Source: Geodermatophilus sp. DSM 44513
GTDB lineage: Bacteria > Actinomycetota > Actinomycetes > Mycobacteriales > Geodermatophilaceae
Assembly (NCBI RefSeq): GCF_032460525.1
Contig: NZ_CP135963.1
Span: forward strand, 2,852,001-2,916,000
DNA: 64,000 nucleotides
Direction of reading: 5' to 3'
Part shown: one piece after another, positions 17,937 through 25,894 of the stretch
How the letters are laid out: every line of letters starts with the position of its first letter
Position numbering within the stretch: the stretch's first letter is position 1
Made by a program: the position numbers and the translations under genes
Notes under the pieces: model-generated
Database searches by the model: none
What the model was told of the DNA's origin: nothing
The model's input: the letters and a program-made list of their open reading frames with translations, nothing else

Positions 17937-18824
17937 GTGGGGGATCTACTGGGCGGGGTACCGGCGCCGCGGGCCCGGCTGCGGGAGCTGCTCGCCGCCC
18001 CGGAGCCGCTGCTGGTACCCGGCGCCTACGACGCCCTGTCCGCCCGGCTGGTGGAGCAGGCCGGCTTCGGTGCGGTCTACATGACCGGCTTCGGGACGAC
18101 GGCCTCGCTGATCGGCCGCCCCGACGTGGGCCTGCTCACCGGCGCGGAGATGGTCGACAACGCCCGCCGGGTCGCCGCCGCCGTGGACGTCCCGGTGATC
18201 GCCGACGCCGACACCGGGTACGGCAACGCGCTCAACGTCGTCCGCACGGTGCAGCTGTACGAGCAGGCCGGGGTCGCCGGCATCCAGCTCGAAGACCAGG
18301 TGACGCCCAAGCGGTGCGGGCACATGAGCGGCAAGGCGCTGGTCGAGGCCGGCGAGATGGCCGGCAAGGTGCGCGCCGCGGTGGCCGCGCGGCGCGACCC
18401 CGACCTGGTCGTCATCGCCCGCACCGACGCGGTCGCGGTCGGCGGGGTGGACGACGCCCTGGAGCGGGCCCGGGCCTACGCCGACGCGGGCGCCGACCTG
18501 CTGTTCGTGGAGGCCCCCACCACGGAGGCCGACGTGGAGAAGGTGGCGACGGCGCTCGACGGCGTCGCGCCGCTGGTGTTCAACTGGGCCGAGGGCGGCC
18601 GCACCCCGCCGCTGTCCCTGCAGCGGATGGCCGAGCTCGGCTTCGCGCTGGTCATCTACCCGATCGGCACGCTGCTGGCCGCCACGGCGGGCATCCGCGC
18701 GCTGCTGGCCGCGCTGCACCGCGACGGCGTCCCCCCGCTGGAGGGGCTGCCGTCCTTCGAGGAGTTCACCGACCTCGTCGGGCTGCCGGAGGTGCGACGG
18801 CTGGAGCAGCGCTTCGGCGGCTGA
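17937..18824 (+). CDS. Isocitrate lyase / PEP mutase family lyase
   Basis: This 295-aa TIM-barrel protein belongs to the PEP mutase/methylisocitrate lyase superfamily. VPGAYDALSARLVEQAGF, ADADTGYGN (metal-binding Asp residues), QLEDQ and the lyase loop PKRCGHM, with Cys127 as general acid, are all present. The cysteine loop points to C-C bond lyase activity (2-methylisocitrate lyase, dimethylmalate lyase or oxaloacetate decarboxylase-like) rather than a phosphonomutase. The GTG at 17937 has an excellent AAGGAGG site 6 bases upstream. It is divergent from the GntR-hyu operon and shares its control region, so its product or substrate probably connects to that pathway. Confidence 0.85.
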   Translation: MGDLLGGVPAPRARLRELLAAPEPLLVPGAYDALSARLVEQAGFGAVYMTGFGTTASLIGRPDVGLLTGAEMVDNARRVAAAVDVPVIADADTGYGNALNVVRTVQLYEQAGVAGIQLEDQVTPKRCGHMSGKALVEAGEMAGKVRAAVAARRDPDLVVIARTDAVAVGGVDDALERARAYADAGADLLFVEAPTTEADVEKVATALDGVAPLVFNWAEGGRTPPLSLQRMAELGFALVIYPIGTLLAATAGIRALLAALHRDGVPPLEGLPSFEEFTDLVGLPEVRRLEQRFGG

Positions 18825-18838
18825 GGAGGGACCGGGAC

Positions 18839-18876
18839 GGGGCGCCCCGCACCGCCGCGGCGGTGCGGGGCGCCCC
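18839..18876. terminator. 38-bp perfect palindrome between convergent genes
   Basis: From 18839 to 18876 the sequence equals its own reverse complement, beginning GGGGCGCCCCGCACCGCC. It lies 14 bases after the lyase stop and 16 bases before the collagen-like gene stop on the other strand. It can form an 18-bp hairpin in either transcript and is best read as a bidirectional terminator. Confidence 0.75.
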
Positions 18877-18892
18877 GGTGCTGCCCGTGCGG

Positions 18893-19936
18893 TCAGGCGA
18901 TGGAGCGCACGTTCGAGCGGTCGGCGGCGGAGCTGGTGCCGGCCGCGGCGTCGGTGTCCACGATCGCGCGCAGGAACAGCCCGCCCTGCAGCTTGACCAG
19001 CCGGGACGTCAGCGTGGCGACGTAGCGGACACCCACGCGCGGGTCGAGCACCGTCCGCGGCGAGACGTCCAGCGCGGCCTGCTTGACCTTGGCGACCAGC
19101 TCCGCGGGGCTGGGCTGGTACAGCCAGGCCGGGCCGGACGGGCCCTGCGGACCCTGGACGCCGGGCAGGCCGACCGGGCCGGCCGGGCCGCTGGGGCCCT
19201 GCACGCCCTGCGGACCCTGCAGGCCGCGGACGCCGGACTCGCCCCGCTCGCCGAGCTCACCCTGCTCGCCCTGCAGACCGCGGAGGCCCTTCTCGCCGGC
19301 CGCGCCGGTCTGCCCGATCACGCCGCGCTGGCCCTGGGCCCCGCGCAGGCCCTGCTCGCCCTGCGGCCCCTGCTCGCCGACCGCGCCGCGCTCGCCGGGC
19401 AGGCCCTGCAGACCGCGCTCGCCGGGCAGGCCACGCGGACCCTGCTCGCCCTGCTCGCCGGGCAGCCCGGTGGAGCCGGGCACGCCCTGCTCACCCCGCG
19501 GGCCGGTCTCCCCCTCGGCACCCCGCACGCCCTGCGGGCCGGACTGGCCCTGCGGACCCGCCTCACCCCGGGCACCGGTCGGCCCCTGGAGGCCACGCTC
19601 GCCGACCGCACCGACGGCGCCCACGGGCCCCTGGGCGCCGCGCTCGCCGGCCGCGCCGGCCTCGCCGCGCGCGCCGACGGGCCCCTGCGGACCGGCCTCA
19701 CCGACCGGGCCTGCCGGACCCTGCTCACCGACCGGGCCGGCGGGGCCGGCCGGGCCCTGGGGGCCCTTGTCACCCACCGGACCGGCGGGGCCGGCCGGAC
19801 CCTGGGGGCCCTTGTCACCACGCTCGCCGGCCGGGCCGGGCCGGCCGGTCGGGCCCTTGCGGCCGGGGTCGCCCTGCTCGACGGTGTCGGCGGTCGGCGG
19901 GGTGTCGGTGGTGGTCGTGCTGCTGGACTCGCTCAT
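18893..19936 (-). CDS. Collagen-like triple-helix repeat protein
   Basis: This 347-aa protein has three parts. Residues 1-21 are a Ser/Thr-rich leader with no signal peptide. Residues 22-270 are 83 uninterrupted Gly-X-Y triplets, rich in [12 protein letters not shown] and GEQ. Residues 271-347 are a mixed domain ([34 protein letters not shown]). The repeat should form a trimeric triple helix. Bacterial triplets of this type use charged and Gln residues rather than hydroxyproline for stability, and the C-terminal domain is a likely trimerisation unit. The lack of an export signal is unusual. The ATG at 19936 is preceded by GAGAGG. The function is unknown; structural or spore/biofilm roles are possible. 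Confidence 0.85.
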   Translation of the reverse strand: MSESSSTTTTDTPPTADTVEQGDPGRKGPTGRPGPAGERGDKGPQGPAGPAGPVGDKGPQGPAGPAGPVGEQGPAGPVGEAGPQGPVGARGEAGAAGERGAQGPVGAVGAVGERGLQGPTGARGEAGPQGQSGPQGVRGAEGETGPRGEQGVPGSTGLPGEQGEQGPRGLPGERGLQGLPGERGAVGEQGPQGEQGLRGAQGQRGVIGQTGAAGEKGLRGLQGEQGELGERGESGVRGLQGPQGVQGPSGPAGPVGLPGVQGPQGPSGPAWLYQPSPAELVAKVKQAALDVSPRTVLDPRVGVRYVATLTSRLVKLQGGLFLRAIVDTDAAAGTSSAADRSNVRSIA

Positions 19937-20406
19937 GGGTGTGGCCTCTCGTCGTGGCGGGCGGTGTCCCCGGACGGTCTCCGGGTGCCCCGCCCGCTGT
20001 GGGGTCCGTCCTGGTCGCTGGTGACCGGGTGGGCCGGTCGGAGCCGGCGACGGACCTGCCGGACCCACGGGCCCGGCAGGTGTCACCGTGCCCAGTCCCG
20101 GTGAACAGCCGGCGTCCGGCGGCCGTGAGCCCGACCACAGCGAGGGGTGCGCAGACCGGCCACGGGGTCGCGGGCGACCGCGCGCCGGGGCGCGGTCGCC
20201 CGTCCGTGCCGCACCCGGTCACCCCGCTGACCAGCGACCACGGCCCCGCGGGCCCCGGTGCGGGACGCCGCTCCCCCGCCGGAGCCGGCCTGCTCGGGTG
20301 GCCCGGGACGCTTCCGGGCCGGTCGAGCGTGTCGTCACCGGCTGCGAGCTCGCGGAACACGATCGGCCGTAGTCGGGGAGTCACGCCTCGTGTGCGGTGC
20401 GTCCGG
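19937..20406. other. 470-base gap holding a hairpin; no gene seen
   Basis: I see no convincing gene here. At 20172-20201 a perfect 12-bp stem (GGGCGACCGCGC with GCGCGGTCGCCC) and 6-base loop could terminate the leftward UDG-like gene. The right part should hold little else, while the left part should contain the promoter of the collagen-like gene. No clear -35/-10 pair was found. Confidence 0.5.
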
Positions 20407-21096
20407 TCAGCCCACCCGCGCGGCCGCCTCGGCGAGGACGTCGCGCAGCAGGTCCGCGTTGCGCCGCCCGGTCGCCCGGTCGGTGAGGTGGGCCGCCTGC
20501 GGCGAGGGGTGCGGGGCGCGCAGCACCTCCCGGCTGCCGGGCGGCGGGCCGCCCGCGTCCCAGGCCCGCTGGGCGAGCCGGCCGAGCAGGACGACGACCC
20601 GGGCGTCCGGCAGCAGACCGAGCAGGGTGTGCAGGTGCGGCCGCGCCCGGCGGGCCGCCGCGGTCAGGCCCAGCCGCTCCCCCGCCGGGATCGCCGGGTC
20701 CGCGACCCACCAGGGGACGACGTTCCACAGCACCGTCGCCGCGGACGGCAGGCCGACCTCGGTGCACAGCCGGTGCAGCAGCCCCGCGGTCATGTCGTTG
20801 GTGTGCCGGCTGACCAGCCCGGAGCCGTGCGCGGCGACCGCGGAGGGGTCCTGCAGCAGCAGGAGCACCGGCGCGTGCACCCCGCCGGACGCCGGGTCGA
20901 ACGAGGGCACCCGGCGGCGCTCGGCCCGGGCGACGTCCCGCGTCCAGCGGTGCAGCGCGGCGACGTGCGGCTCGCCGAGGCGGGCGTGCCGGGCGGCGAC
21001 CGAGCCGGGGACGACCCGCTCGTCCAGCAGCATCCCCTCCGCGAAGGCCGGCCGGTTGCGCACGCCCCGCACATCCCGTCGCTGCGCCGTCCCCAC
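20407..21096 (-). CDS. Uracil-DNA glycosylase superfamily protein
   Basis: The core of this protein of about 229 aa has three marks of the uracil-DNA glycosylase superfamily. These are a first strand VLLLLQDPSAVAAHGSG, where the family keeps a water-activating motif, the NVVPWW segment (the usual N-x-x-P-W), and the product-side loop APHPSPQAA with histidine and serine. The second motif suggests base recognition is retained. The substrate (uracil, hypoxanthine or another damaged base) is not clear. The start is ambiguous. GTG at 21096 has a GCAGG element 9 bases upstream, and a TTG at 21105 is possible. It is divergent from the SCO6745-type gene. Confidence 0.72.
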   Translation of the reverse strand: MGTAQRRDVRGVRNRPAFAEGMLLDERVVPGSVAARHARLGEPHVAALHRWTRDVARAERRRVPSFDPASGGVHAPVLLLLQDPSAVAAHGSGLVSRHTNDMTAGLLHRLCTEVGLPSAATVLWNVVPWWVADPAIPAGERLGLTAAARRARPHLHTLLGLLPDARVVVLLGRLAQRAWDAGGPPPGSREVLRAPHPSPQAAHLTDRATGRRNADLLRDVLAEAAARVG

Positions 21097-21187
21097 GGCG
21101 GTCAACCTGCGACACGGGGAGCCGGGGACGCAAACCGGCCGGGAACCCCGGGCTGCGGCTGGTGGCCGCGCCGGCCGGCGGGCCAGG

Positions 21188-22102
21188 ATGCGCGGCGTGG
21201 ACTACGCCACCGCCCGCACGGTCTTCCTGTCCCCACCGGCCGACCCGCGCCCGCCGTCCCGGCTGCCGGACACCCCGGCGCGCCGGCTGCGGGACGCCGC
21301 CGAGCCGCTGGCCACGATCAGCTTCTGGTCCCGGTCGGTCAACGAGCGGTTCGCCGCGCTGGGGCTGGACTTCCTGACCGGCTACGTGTGGGGGCGGGCG
21401 GCGCCGATGGGCGAGCCCAGCGCCCCGGTCGTGGTCGCCGCGTTCGGGGTCTTCGAGCCGGGCCTCATCGGCTCGCTGTACGACCAGGCCCGCGGCCTGG
21501 CCTCGCGCGAGCAGGTGCTCAGCGCGCGGGCGGAGGGCTCGGTCGACTCGCTGCGCGCGCTGCTGAGCGGCGCCGACGTCGCCGAGGCGGTCGCGCTGCT
21601 GCGCCGCGGCACCGACGCCGTCGCCGGCGACCTCGCCGGCCGGCCGCTGTACGCCGGGCTGGTCTCGCTGCCGTGGCCGGCCGACCCGCTCGGCCAGCTG
21701 TGGCACGCCACCGCGCTGCTGCGCGAGTACCGGGGCGACGTGCACCAGGCGGCCAACGTCGCCGCCGGGCTGTCCGGGCTGCAGATGAACCTGGTGACCG
21801 AGCACTGGGTGGGCTGGGCGCCGACCGAGTACGCCGGCACCCGCGGCTGGTCGCCGGACGCGATGGCCGCGGCGGCCGCGGACCTGGCCGCGCGCGGCCT
21901 GGTCGCCGACGGCGGGCTGACCGAGGAGGGCCGCCGGCTGCGCGCCGGCATCGAGGAACGGACCGAGGCCGCGATGGCCCCCGTGCTGGCCGCGATCGGG
22001 CCGGACCTACCGGAGCTGACCGCCCGGCTGGACGAGTGGTCGACGCTGGTCACCGCCGGCGGCGAGGCCCCGCCGGACCCCTACAAGCGGATCAGTGGGT
22101 GA
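21188..22102 (+). CDS. SCO6745-type / MarR-like winged-helix family protein
   Basis: This 304-aa protein matches the actinobacterial SCO6745 family (salinomycin SalK-like), which has no proven activity. Family marks are FWSRSVNERFAALGLDFLTGYVWGRAAPMG, VVVAAFGVFEPG and LWHATALLREYRGDVHQAANVAAGL. Near the end a short winged-helix-like segment appears (LAARGLVADGGLTEEGRRL). The start may be ATG 21188 or GTG 21197; I used the first. It stands alone, and its stop codon is the first element of a structured intergenic repeat. Confidence 0.75.
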   Translation: MRGVDYATARTVFLSPPADPRPPSRLPDTPARRLRDAAEPLATISFWSRSVNERFAALGLDFLTGYVWGRAAPMGEPSAPVVVAAFGVFEPGLIGSLYDQARGLASREQVLSARAEGSVDSLRALLSGADVAEAVALLRRGTDAVAGDLAGRPLYAGLVSLPWPADPLGQLWHATALLREYRGDVHQAANVAAGLSGLQMNLVTEHWVGWAPTEYAGTRGWSPDAMAAAAADLAARGLVADGGLTEEGRRLRAGIEERTEAAMAPVLAAIGPDLPELTARLDEWSTLVTAGGEAPPDPYKRISG

Positions 22103-22213
22103 AGGACCTCACTGCCCCCCACCGCTCGCACGCTCGCGGCGGGCCCCTGCAGTGAGGCCGCCCCCTCGCCCCCCACCCCTCGCACGCTCGGGGCGGGGCC
22201 CTGCGAGGGGGCC
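22101..22213 (+). repeat. Two tandem copies of a structured intergenic repeat
   Basis: Two related hairpin elements follow the stop codon of the SCO6745-type gene. The first (about 22101-22159) has the outer stem CCTCACTG/CAGTGAGG. The second (about 22157-22213) has the outer stem CCCCCTCG/CGAGGGGG. Both share a core close to GCCCCCCACC-CTCGCACGCTCG-GGCGGG-CCCTGC. The outer stems differ in sequence but stay paired, which points to selection for the fold. A third copy lies at 25834-25892. A likely use is transcription termination between convergent genes. Confidence 0.65.
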
Positions 22214-22219
22214 GTCGGT

Positions 22220-23239
22220 TCACACGTCGATGAGGACCTTGATGGCGCCGTCCCGCTTGGTCGAGGCGACCTCGAAGGCCTCGGCGACGTCGTCCAGGCC
22301 GAACCGGTGGGTGACCAGCGGGGCGAGGTCGACCCGGCCGGTGCGGATCAGCTCCAGGGACCGCTCGTACTGCCCGCGCCCGCCGTTGCCGCCGATGCCG
22401 TAGACGGTGAGCGTCTTGAGCATCATCGGCACCACCGGGATGCCGGGCAGGTCGTTGGCGAAGCCGATGAAGTTCGCCTTGCCCTCCTTGCGGACCAGGT
22501 CGATGACCGACGCGGTCGCCGCCGGCGCGCCGGAGGTCTCGATGACGACGTCCGCCCCGCGCCCGCCGGTGCGGTCCAGCACCTGCTGCACCAGGTCGCC
22601 GGACCGGCTGTCCAGGCACTCGGTGGCGCCGTAGGCCCGGGAGACCGGGAAGACCTCCTCGCGGACGTCGGTGACCAGCAGCTGTCCGGCTCCTGACGCG
22701 GCCGCCAGCCGGGTGACCGCCAGCCCGATCGGGCCCTGCCCGAGCACCAGCACGGTGTCGCCGAGGCGCAGGTCCAGCCGGTCGACGCAGTTGAGCCCGA
22801 CGGCGAAGGGCTCCAGCAGCGCTGCGCCGTACAGCGGCACGCCCTCGGGGACGGGCACCAGGTTCACCGCGGGGACGGCGATCCGCTCGGCCAGGCAGCC
22901 GTCGGACCACAGCCCGATCAGCTTCTTCCGCGGGCAGTCCAGCGGCGCGCCCGCCGCGCAGGCCGCGCACTCCCCGCAGGGCAGGGACGGCTTGACGGCG
23001 AACTGCCGGCCGGCCAGCCTCGGGTCCACGCCGTCGCCGACGGAGTCGACGGTGCCGGCGAAGTCGTGCCCGGGCACCCGCGGGAACGGCGAGTCGATGC
23101 GCCCCTCGTACTGGTGGGCGTCGGTGCCGCACAGCGAGGCGACGTCGACCCGGACGACGACCCAGCCGGGCCGGGCCTCGGGGTCGGGCCGCTCCTGCAG
23201 CTCGACGTGCCCGACCCCGGTGAGGACGGCGGCGCGCAC
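22220..23239 (-). CDS. Zinc-dependent medium-chain alcohol dehydrogenase
   Basis: This 339-aa MDR dehydrogenase resembles threonine/sorbitol dehydrogenases. Catalytic zinc ligands are Cys in SLCGTDAHQYEG, the H-D pair in VPGHDFAGTV (the usual Glu is Asp) and a later Glu in LLEPFAVGLNCVD. The structural zinc lobe has four cysteines (CGECAACAAGAPLDC). The NAD fold is marked by VLVLGQGPIGLAV. It oxidises a secondary alcohol; the substrate is unknown. The GTG start lies 1 base after the stop of the small 70-aa gene, so the chain E1-like protein, small protein and this enzyme are cotranslated. Confidence 0.85.
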   Translation of the reverse strand: MRAAVLTGVGHVELQERPDPEARPGWVVVRVDVASLCGTDAHQYEGRIDSPFPRVPGHDFAGTVDSVGDGVDPRLAGRQFAVKPSLPCGECAACAAGAPLDCPRKKLIGLWSDGCLAERIAVPAVNLVPVPEGVPLYGAALLEPFAVGLNCVDRLDLRLGDTVLVLGQGPIGLAVTRLAAASGAGQLLVTDVREEVFPVSRAYGATECLDSRSGDLVQQVLDRTGGRGADVVIETSGAPAATASVIDLVRKEGKANFIGFANDLPGIPVVPMMLKTLTVYGIGGNGGRGQYERSLELIRTGRVDLAPLVTHRFGLDDVAEAFEVASTKRDGAIKVLIDV

Positions 23240-23240
23240 C

Positions 23241-23453
23241 TCAGCCCTCCTGACCGGCGGCGCGGTCGAAGCGCCCGGGCAGCCGCCCGCGGGAGCGCAG
23301 CACGTCGTGGAGCTGGTCGCGGTGGTGGACCAGGTGCCCGACGACGACCGGCAGCCACCCAGCGACGGTGCGGAGCAGGTCCTCGACCTCCCGCAGCGTC
23401 TCGTCGGCGGTGCGCGTCTGCTCGGCGACGACGTCGGTGGCGGTGCCGGTCAC
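23241..23453 (-). CDS. 70-aa helical protein between E1-like and dehydrogenase genes
   Basis: This short protein is not recognised. The GTG at 23453 is preceded by GGGAGGAC. The sequence is a single amphipathic helical region (ADETLREVEDLLRTVAGWLP), followed by VVVGHLVHHRDQLHDVLRSR with three histidines and a basic tail. It is not a biotin or lipoyl carrier, because no conserved Lys context is visible. It sits 13 bases after the E1-like stop and 1 base before the dehydrogenase start, which suggests a subunit or chaperone of one of them. Confidence 0.55.
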   Translation of the reverse strand: MTGTATDVVAEQTRTADETLREVEDLLRTVAGWLPVVVGHLVHHRDQLHDVLRSRGRLPGRFDRAAGQEG

Positions 23454-23466
23454 GGCGGGTCCTCCC

Positions 23467-25785
23467 TCAATCGACGAGGTCCAAGGCGGCGCCGACGACG
23501 GAGTCGACGTCGAGGCCGTGGTGGCGGTACACGCTGTCCAGGTCGCCGCTCTGCCCGAAGGCGGTGACGCCCAGGTGGGTGGCCGGCACGCCGCGGACGC
23601 CGGCCAGGAACGCCAGCGTGTGCGGGTGGCCGTCGAGCAGGGTGACCATCGGCGCCGCGCGGTCGGCGGGGAACACGCTGTCGAGCACCCAGGCGGGGGT
23701 CTCGTCCAGGCCGCGGCGGCCCTGCACCGCCCGGAACAGCAGGCCGGGGCTGGTCACGCACACCACGTCGGTGCCGAAGCCGAGGGACTCCAGCCGCTCG
23801 GCAGCGGCCAGCGCCTCGGGCACCAGCGCGCCCATGGCGGCCACGGTGAGCACCGGCCGGGCGGCGCGGCGCAGCGGGTAGGCACCGGCGACCACCTGGC
23901 GGCGCCGGCGCTCGCGGGCGGCCGGGTCGGCCGGGACGGCGGCCAGCGTCTGGTCCACCGGGCGGGTGGACAGCCGCAGGTACGCCGCGGACCCGTCCGG
24001 GCGGCCCAGCCGGGACAGCGCGGCCAGCAGGCACCACTCGGTGTCCAGCGCGAACGCCGGCTCGTAGCTGGTGCAGCCGGGCTGCTCCAGCCCCACGGAC
24101 GGCGTGGTGATCGACTGGTGCGCGCCGCCCTCGGGGGCCAGCGTCACCCCGGACGGCGTCCCGACCAGGACCGACTGCCCGCCGGCGTAGATGCCGAAGC
24201 TCCACGGCTCCAGGGCGCGCTCGACGAACGGGTCGTAGAGGACGCCGATCGGCAGCAGCGGCTGGCCCCAGCGGCTCCAGGTGGCGCCCAGCTCGCCGAG
24301 GGCGCCGACCAGGTTGGTCTCGGCGATGCCCAGCTCGACGTGCTGGCCGGTGGGCCGCTCCCGCCAGTGCAGGATCGTCTCGGCGTCGTCGGCGAACCAG
24401 TTGCGCCGGTCCTCGTGGGACCACACGCCCACCTTGTTGACCCAGCCGCCGAGGTTGGTCGAGGAGCTGACGTCGGGGCTGACGGTGACCACGCGGCGGC
24501 CGGCCTCGGGCGCGGCCCGGTTGAGGTCGAGCAGGGTGCGCCCGAGCGCCGCCTGGGTGGTCGCCGTCCCCGACGGCGTGCGGCCCAGGTCGGTGGGCAC
24601 GGGCGGGGCGGTCACCGGCTCGTACGCCCGGCGCTGCAGCCGCCGGGCGGCGTCGGCGAGCAGCCCGGCCGCGGGGCTGCCGGCCGGGAAGCCGGCCCAC
24701 GGGTCGGTCGGGTCGGTGCCCAGCCGCGCGGCCAGCTCGTGCAGTTGCGCCTCGTTGAGCAGCGCGGAGTGGTTCTGCGGGTGGCCCTCGGTGGCCAGCC
24801 CGTAGCCCTTGAGCGTGTAGGCGAGCACCACCGTGGGCCGGGTGTCGTCGATGGCGGTGAAGGCGTCGCGCAGCGCGACCAGGTCGTGGCCGCCGAGGTT
24901 GCGCACCGCGGCGACCAGCTCGGCGTCACCGACGTCGGCGATCAGCGCGCGGACGTCTCCGGCGCCCGGCCCCTCGCCGGGCAGCAGCCGGCGCAGGTCG
25001 GCCGGGTCGCGGCGCAGCAGCCGCTGGTACTCGGGGTTGCTCATCTCGTCGATGCGGTCGCGCAGGGCGCCGCCCCCGGGCCGGGTGAACAGCTCCTCCA
25101 GCAGCCGCCCGTACTTGACGGTGAGCACCTGCCAGCCGGCCGCGGCGAACATGCCCTGCAGCCGGGTGGCGCCCATCATCGGGACGACGCGGTCCAGCGA
25201 CTGGCGGTTGAGGTCGACCACCCACACGACCTCGCCCAGGTCGGCGACCATCGGGTCGAGCACGGCCTCCCACACCGCGCCCTCGTCCAGCTCGGCGTCC
25301 CCGACCAGGGACCACTGCCGTCCCGTCCCGCCGGCGCCCAGCTGGGTGTTGACGTAGCGGCGGGCGATGGCCCCCCAGATCGGCGCGGTCGCCCCGATGC
25401 CGACGCTGCCGGTGGAGTAGTCCGCGGGCACCGGGTCCTTGAGCCGGCTGGGGTAGCTCTGCAGCCCGCCGAACTCCCGCAGCGTGGTCAGGTAGGAGCC
25501 GTCCAGGCTGCCGAGCAGGTACTCGAGGGCGTGCAGCACCGGGGAGGCGTGCGGCTTGACCGACACCCGGTCCTCGGCCTGCAGGTGCTCCAGCCACAGC
25601 GCGGTCATGATCGTCACCATCGAGGCGCTGGACGCCTGGTGGCCGCCGACCTTGAGCCCGCCGGGGTTCGGGCGGACCCGGTTGGCGTGGTCGACGACCG
25701 CGGTCGCCAGCCACAGCACCCGCTGCTCGATCTCGCGCAGCACCGGGTCGGTGCCGGTGTCCGCCGGGGTGGCCGTGAGGCTCAT
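23467..25785 (-). CDS. AceE-like homodimeric 2-oxo acid dehydrogenase E1
   Basis: This 772-aa protein is a thiamine-diphosphate enzyme of the transketolase superfamily. Its layout follows the homodimeric pyruvate dehydrogenase E1 (AceE): KVGGHQASSASM near the N-terminus, a cofactor motif starting SLVGDAELDEG and ending VVDLNRQSLD, the pyrimidine-domain Glu in HVELGIAETNL, and a C-terminal Rossmann domain (VLTVAAMGALVPEAL). It is about 120 residues shorter than classical AceE. AceE-type paralogues can act on 2-oxobutanoate. Its dehydrogenase neighbour and a nearby threonine ammonia-lyase make that worth testing. No E2 or E3 gene is close. Confidence 0.82.
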   Translation of the reverse strand: MSLTATPADTGTDPVLREIEQRVLWLATAVVDHANRVRPNPGGLKVGGHQASSASMVTIMTALWLEHLQAEDRVSVKPHASPVLHALEYLLGSLDGSYLTTLREFGGLQSYPSRLKDPVPADYSTGSVGIGATAPIWGAIARRYVNTQLGAGGTGRQWSLVGDAELDEGAVWEAVLDPMVADLGEVVWVVDLNRQSLDRVVPMMGATRLQGMFAAAGWQVLTVKYGRLLEELFTRPGGGALRDRIDEMSNPEYQRLLRRDPADLRRLLPGEGPGAGDVRALIADVGDAELVAAVRNLGGHDLVALRDAFTAIDDTRPTVVLAYTLKGYGLATEGHPQNHSALLNEAQLHELAARLGTDPTDPWAGFPAGSPAAGLLADAARRLQRRAYEPVTAPPVPTDLGRTPSGTATTQAALGRTLLDLNRAAPEAGRRVVTVSPDVSSSTNLGGWVNKVGVWSHEDRRNWFADDAETILHWRERPTGQHVELGIAETNLVGALGELGATWSRWGQPLLPIGVLYDPFVERALEPWSFGIYAGGQSVLVGTPSGVTLAPEGGAHQSITTPSVGLEQPGCTSYEPAFALDTEWCLLAALSRLGRPDGSAAYLRLSTRPVDQTLAAVPADPAARERRRRQVVAGAYPLRRAARPVLTVAAMGALVPEALAAAERLESLGFGTDVVCVTSPGLLFRAVQGRRGLDETPAWVLDSVFPADRAAPMVTLLDGHPHTLAFLAGVRGVPATHLGVTAFGQSGDLDSVYRHHGLDVDSVVGAALDLVD

Positions 25786-25833
25786 CGGGCGCTGCCCTCC
25801 AGGGTGTCGGGTCGGGGTGGCCCCGTCCCGTGC

Positions 25834-25892
25834 GGCCCCCTCGCAGGGACCCGGCCCGAGCGGAGCGAGGGTCGGGGGGCGAGGGGGTCCTT
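25834..25892 (-). repeat. Third copy of the structured intergenic repeat
   Basis: On the minus strand this element starts AAGGACCCCCTCGCCCCCC. It carries the same CTCG-rich core and ends CCCTGCGAGGGGGCC, pairing CCCCCTCG with CGAGGGGG. It resembles the second copy at 22157-22213 very closely, with one small insertion. It begins 2 bases past the CoA-transferase stop codon and lies between that gene and the E1-like gene. Confidence 0.65.
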
Positions 25893-25894
25893 CA

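Noticed and set aside
19000..19900. Repetitive DNA in the collagen-like gene as a possible CRISPR or assembly artefact.
   Set aside because: The period is 9 bases in the DNA, in phase with Gly-X-Y codons throughout, and there are no spacers of constant length.
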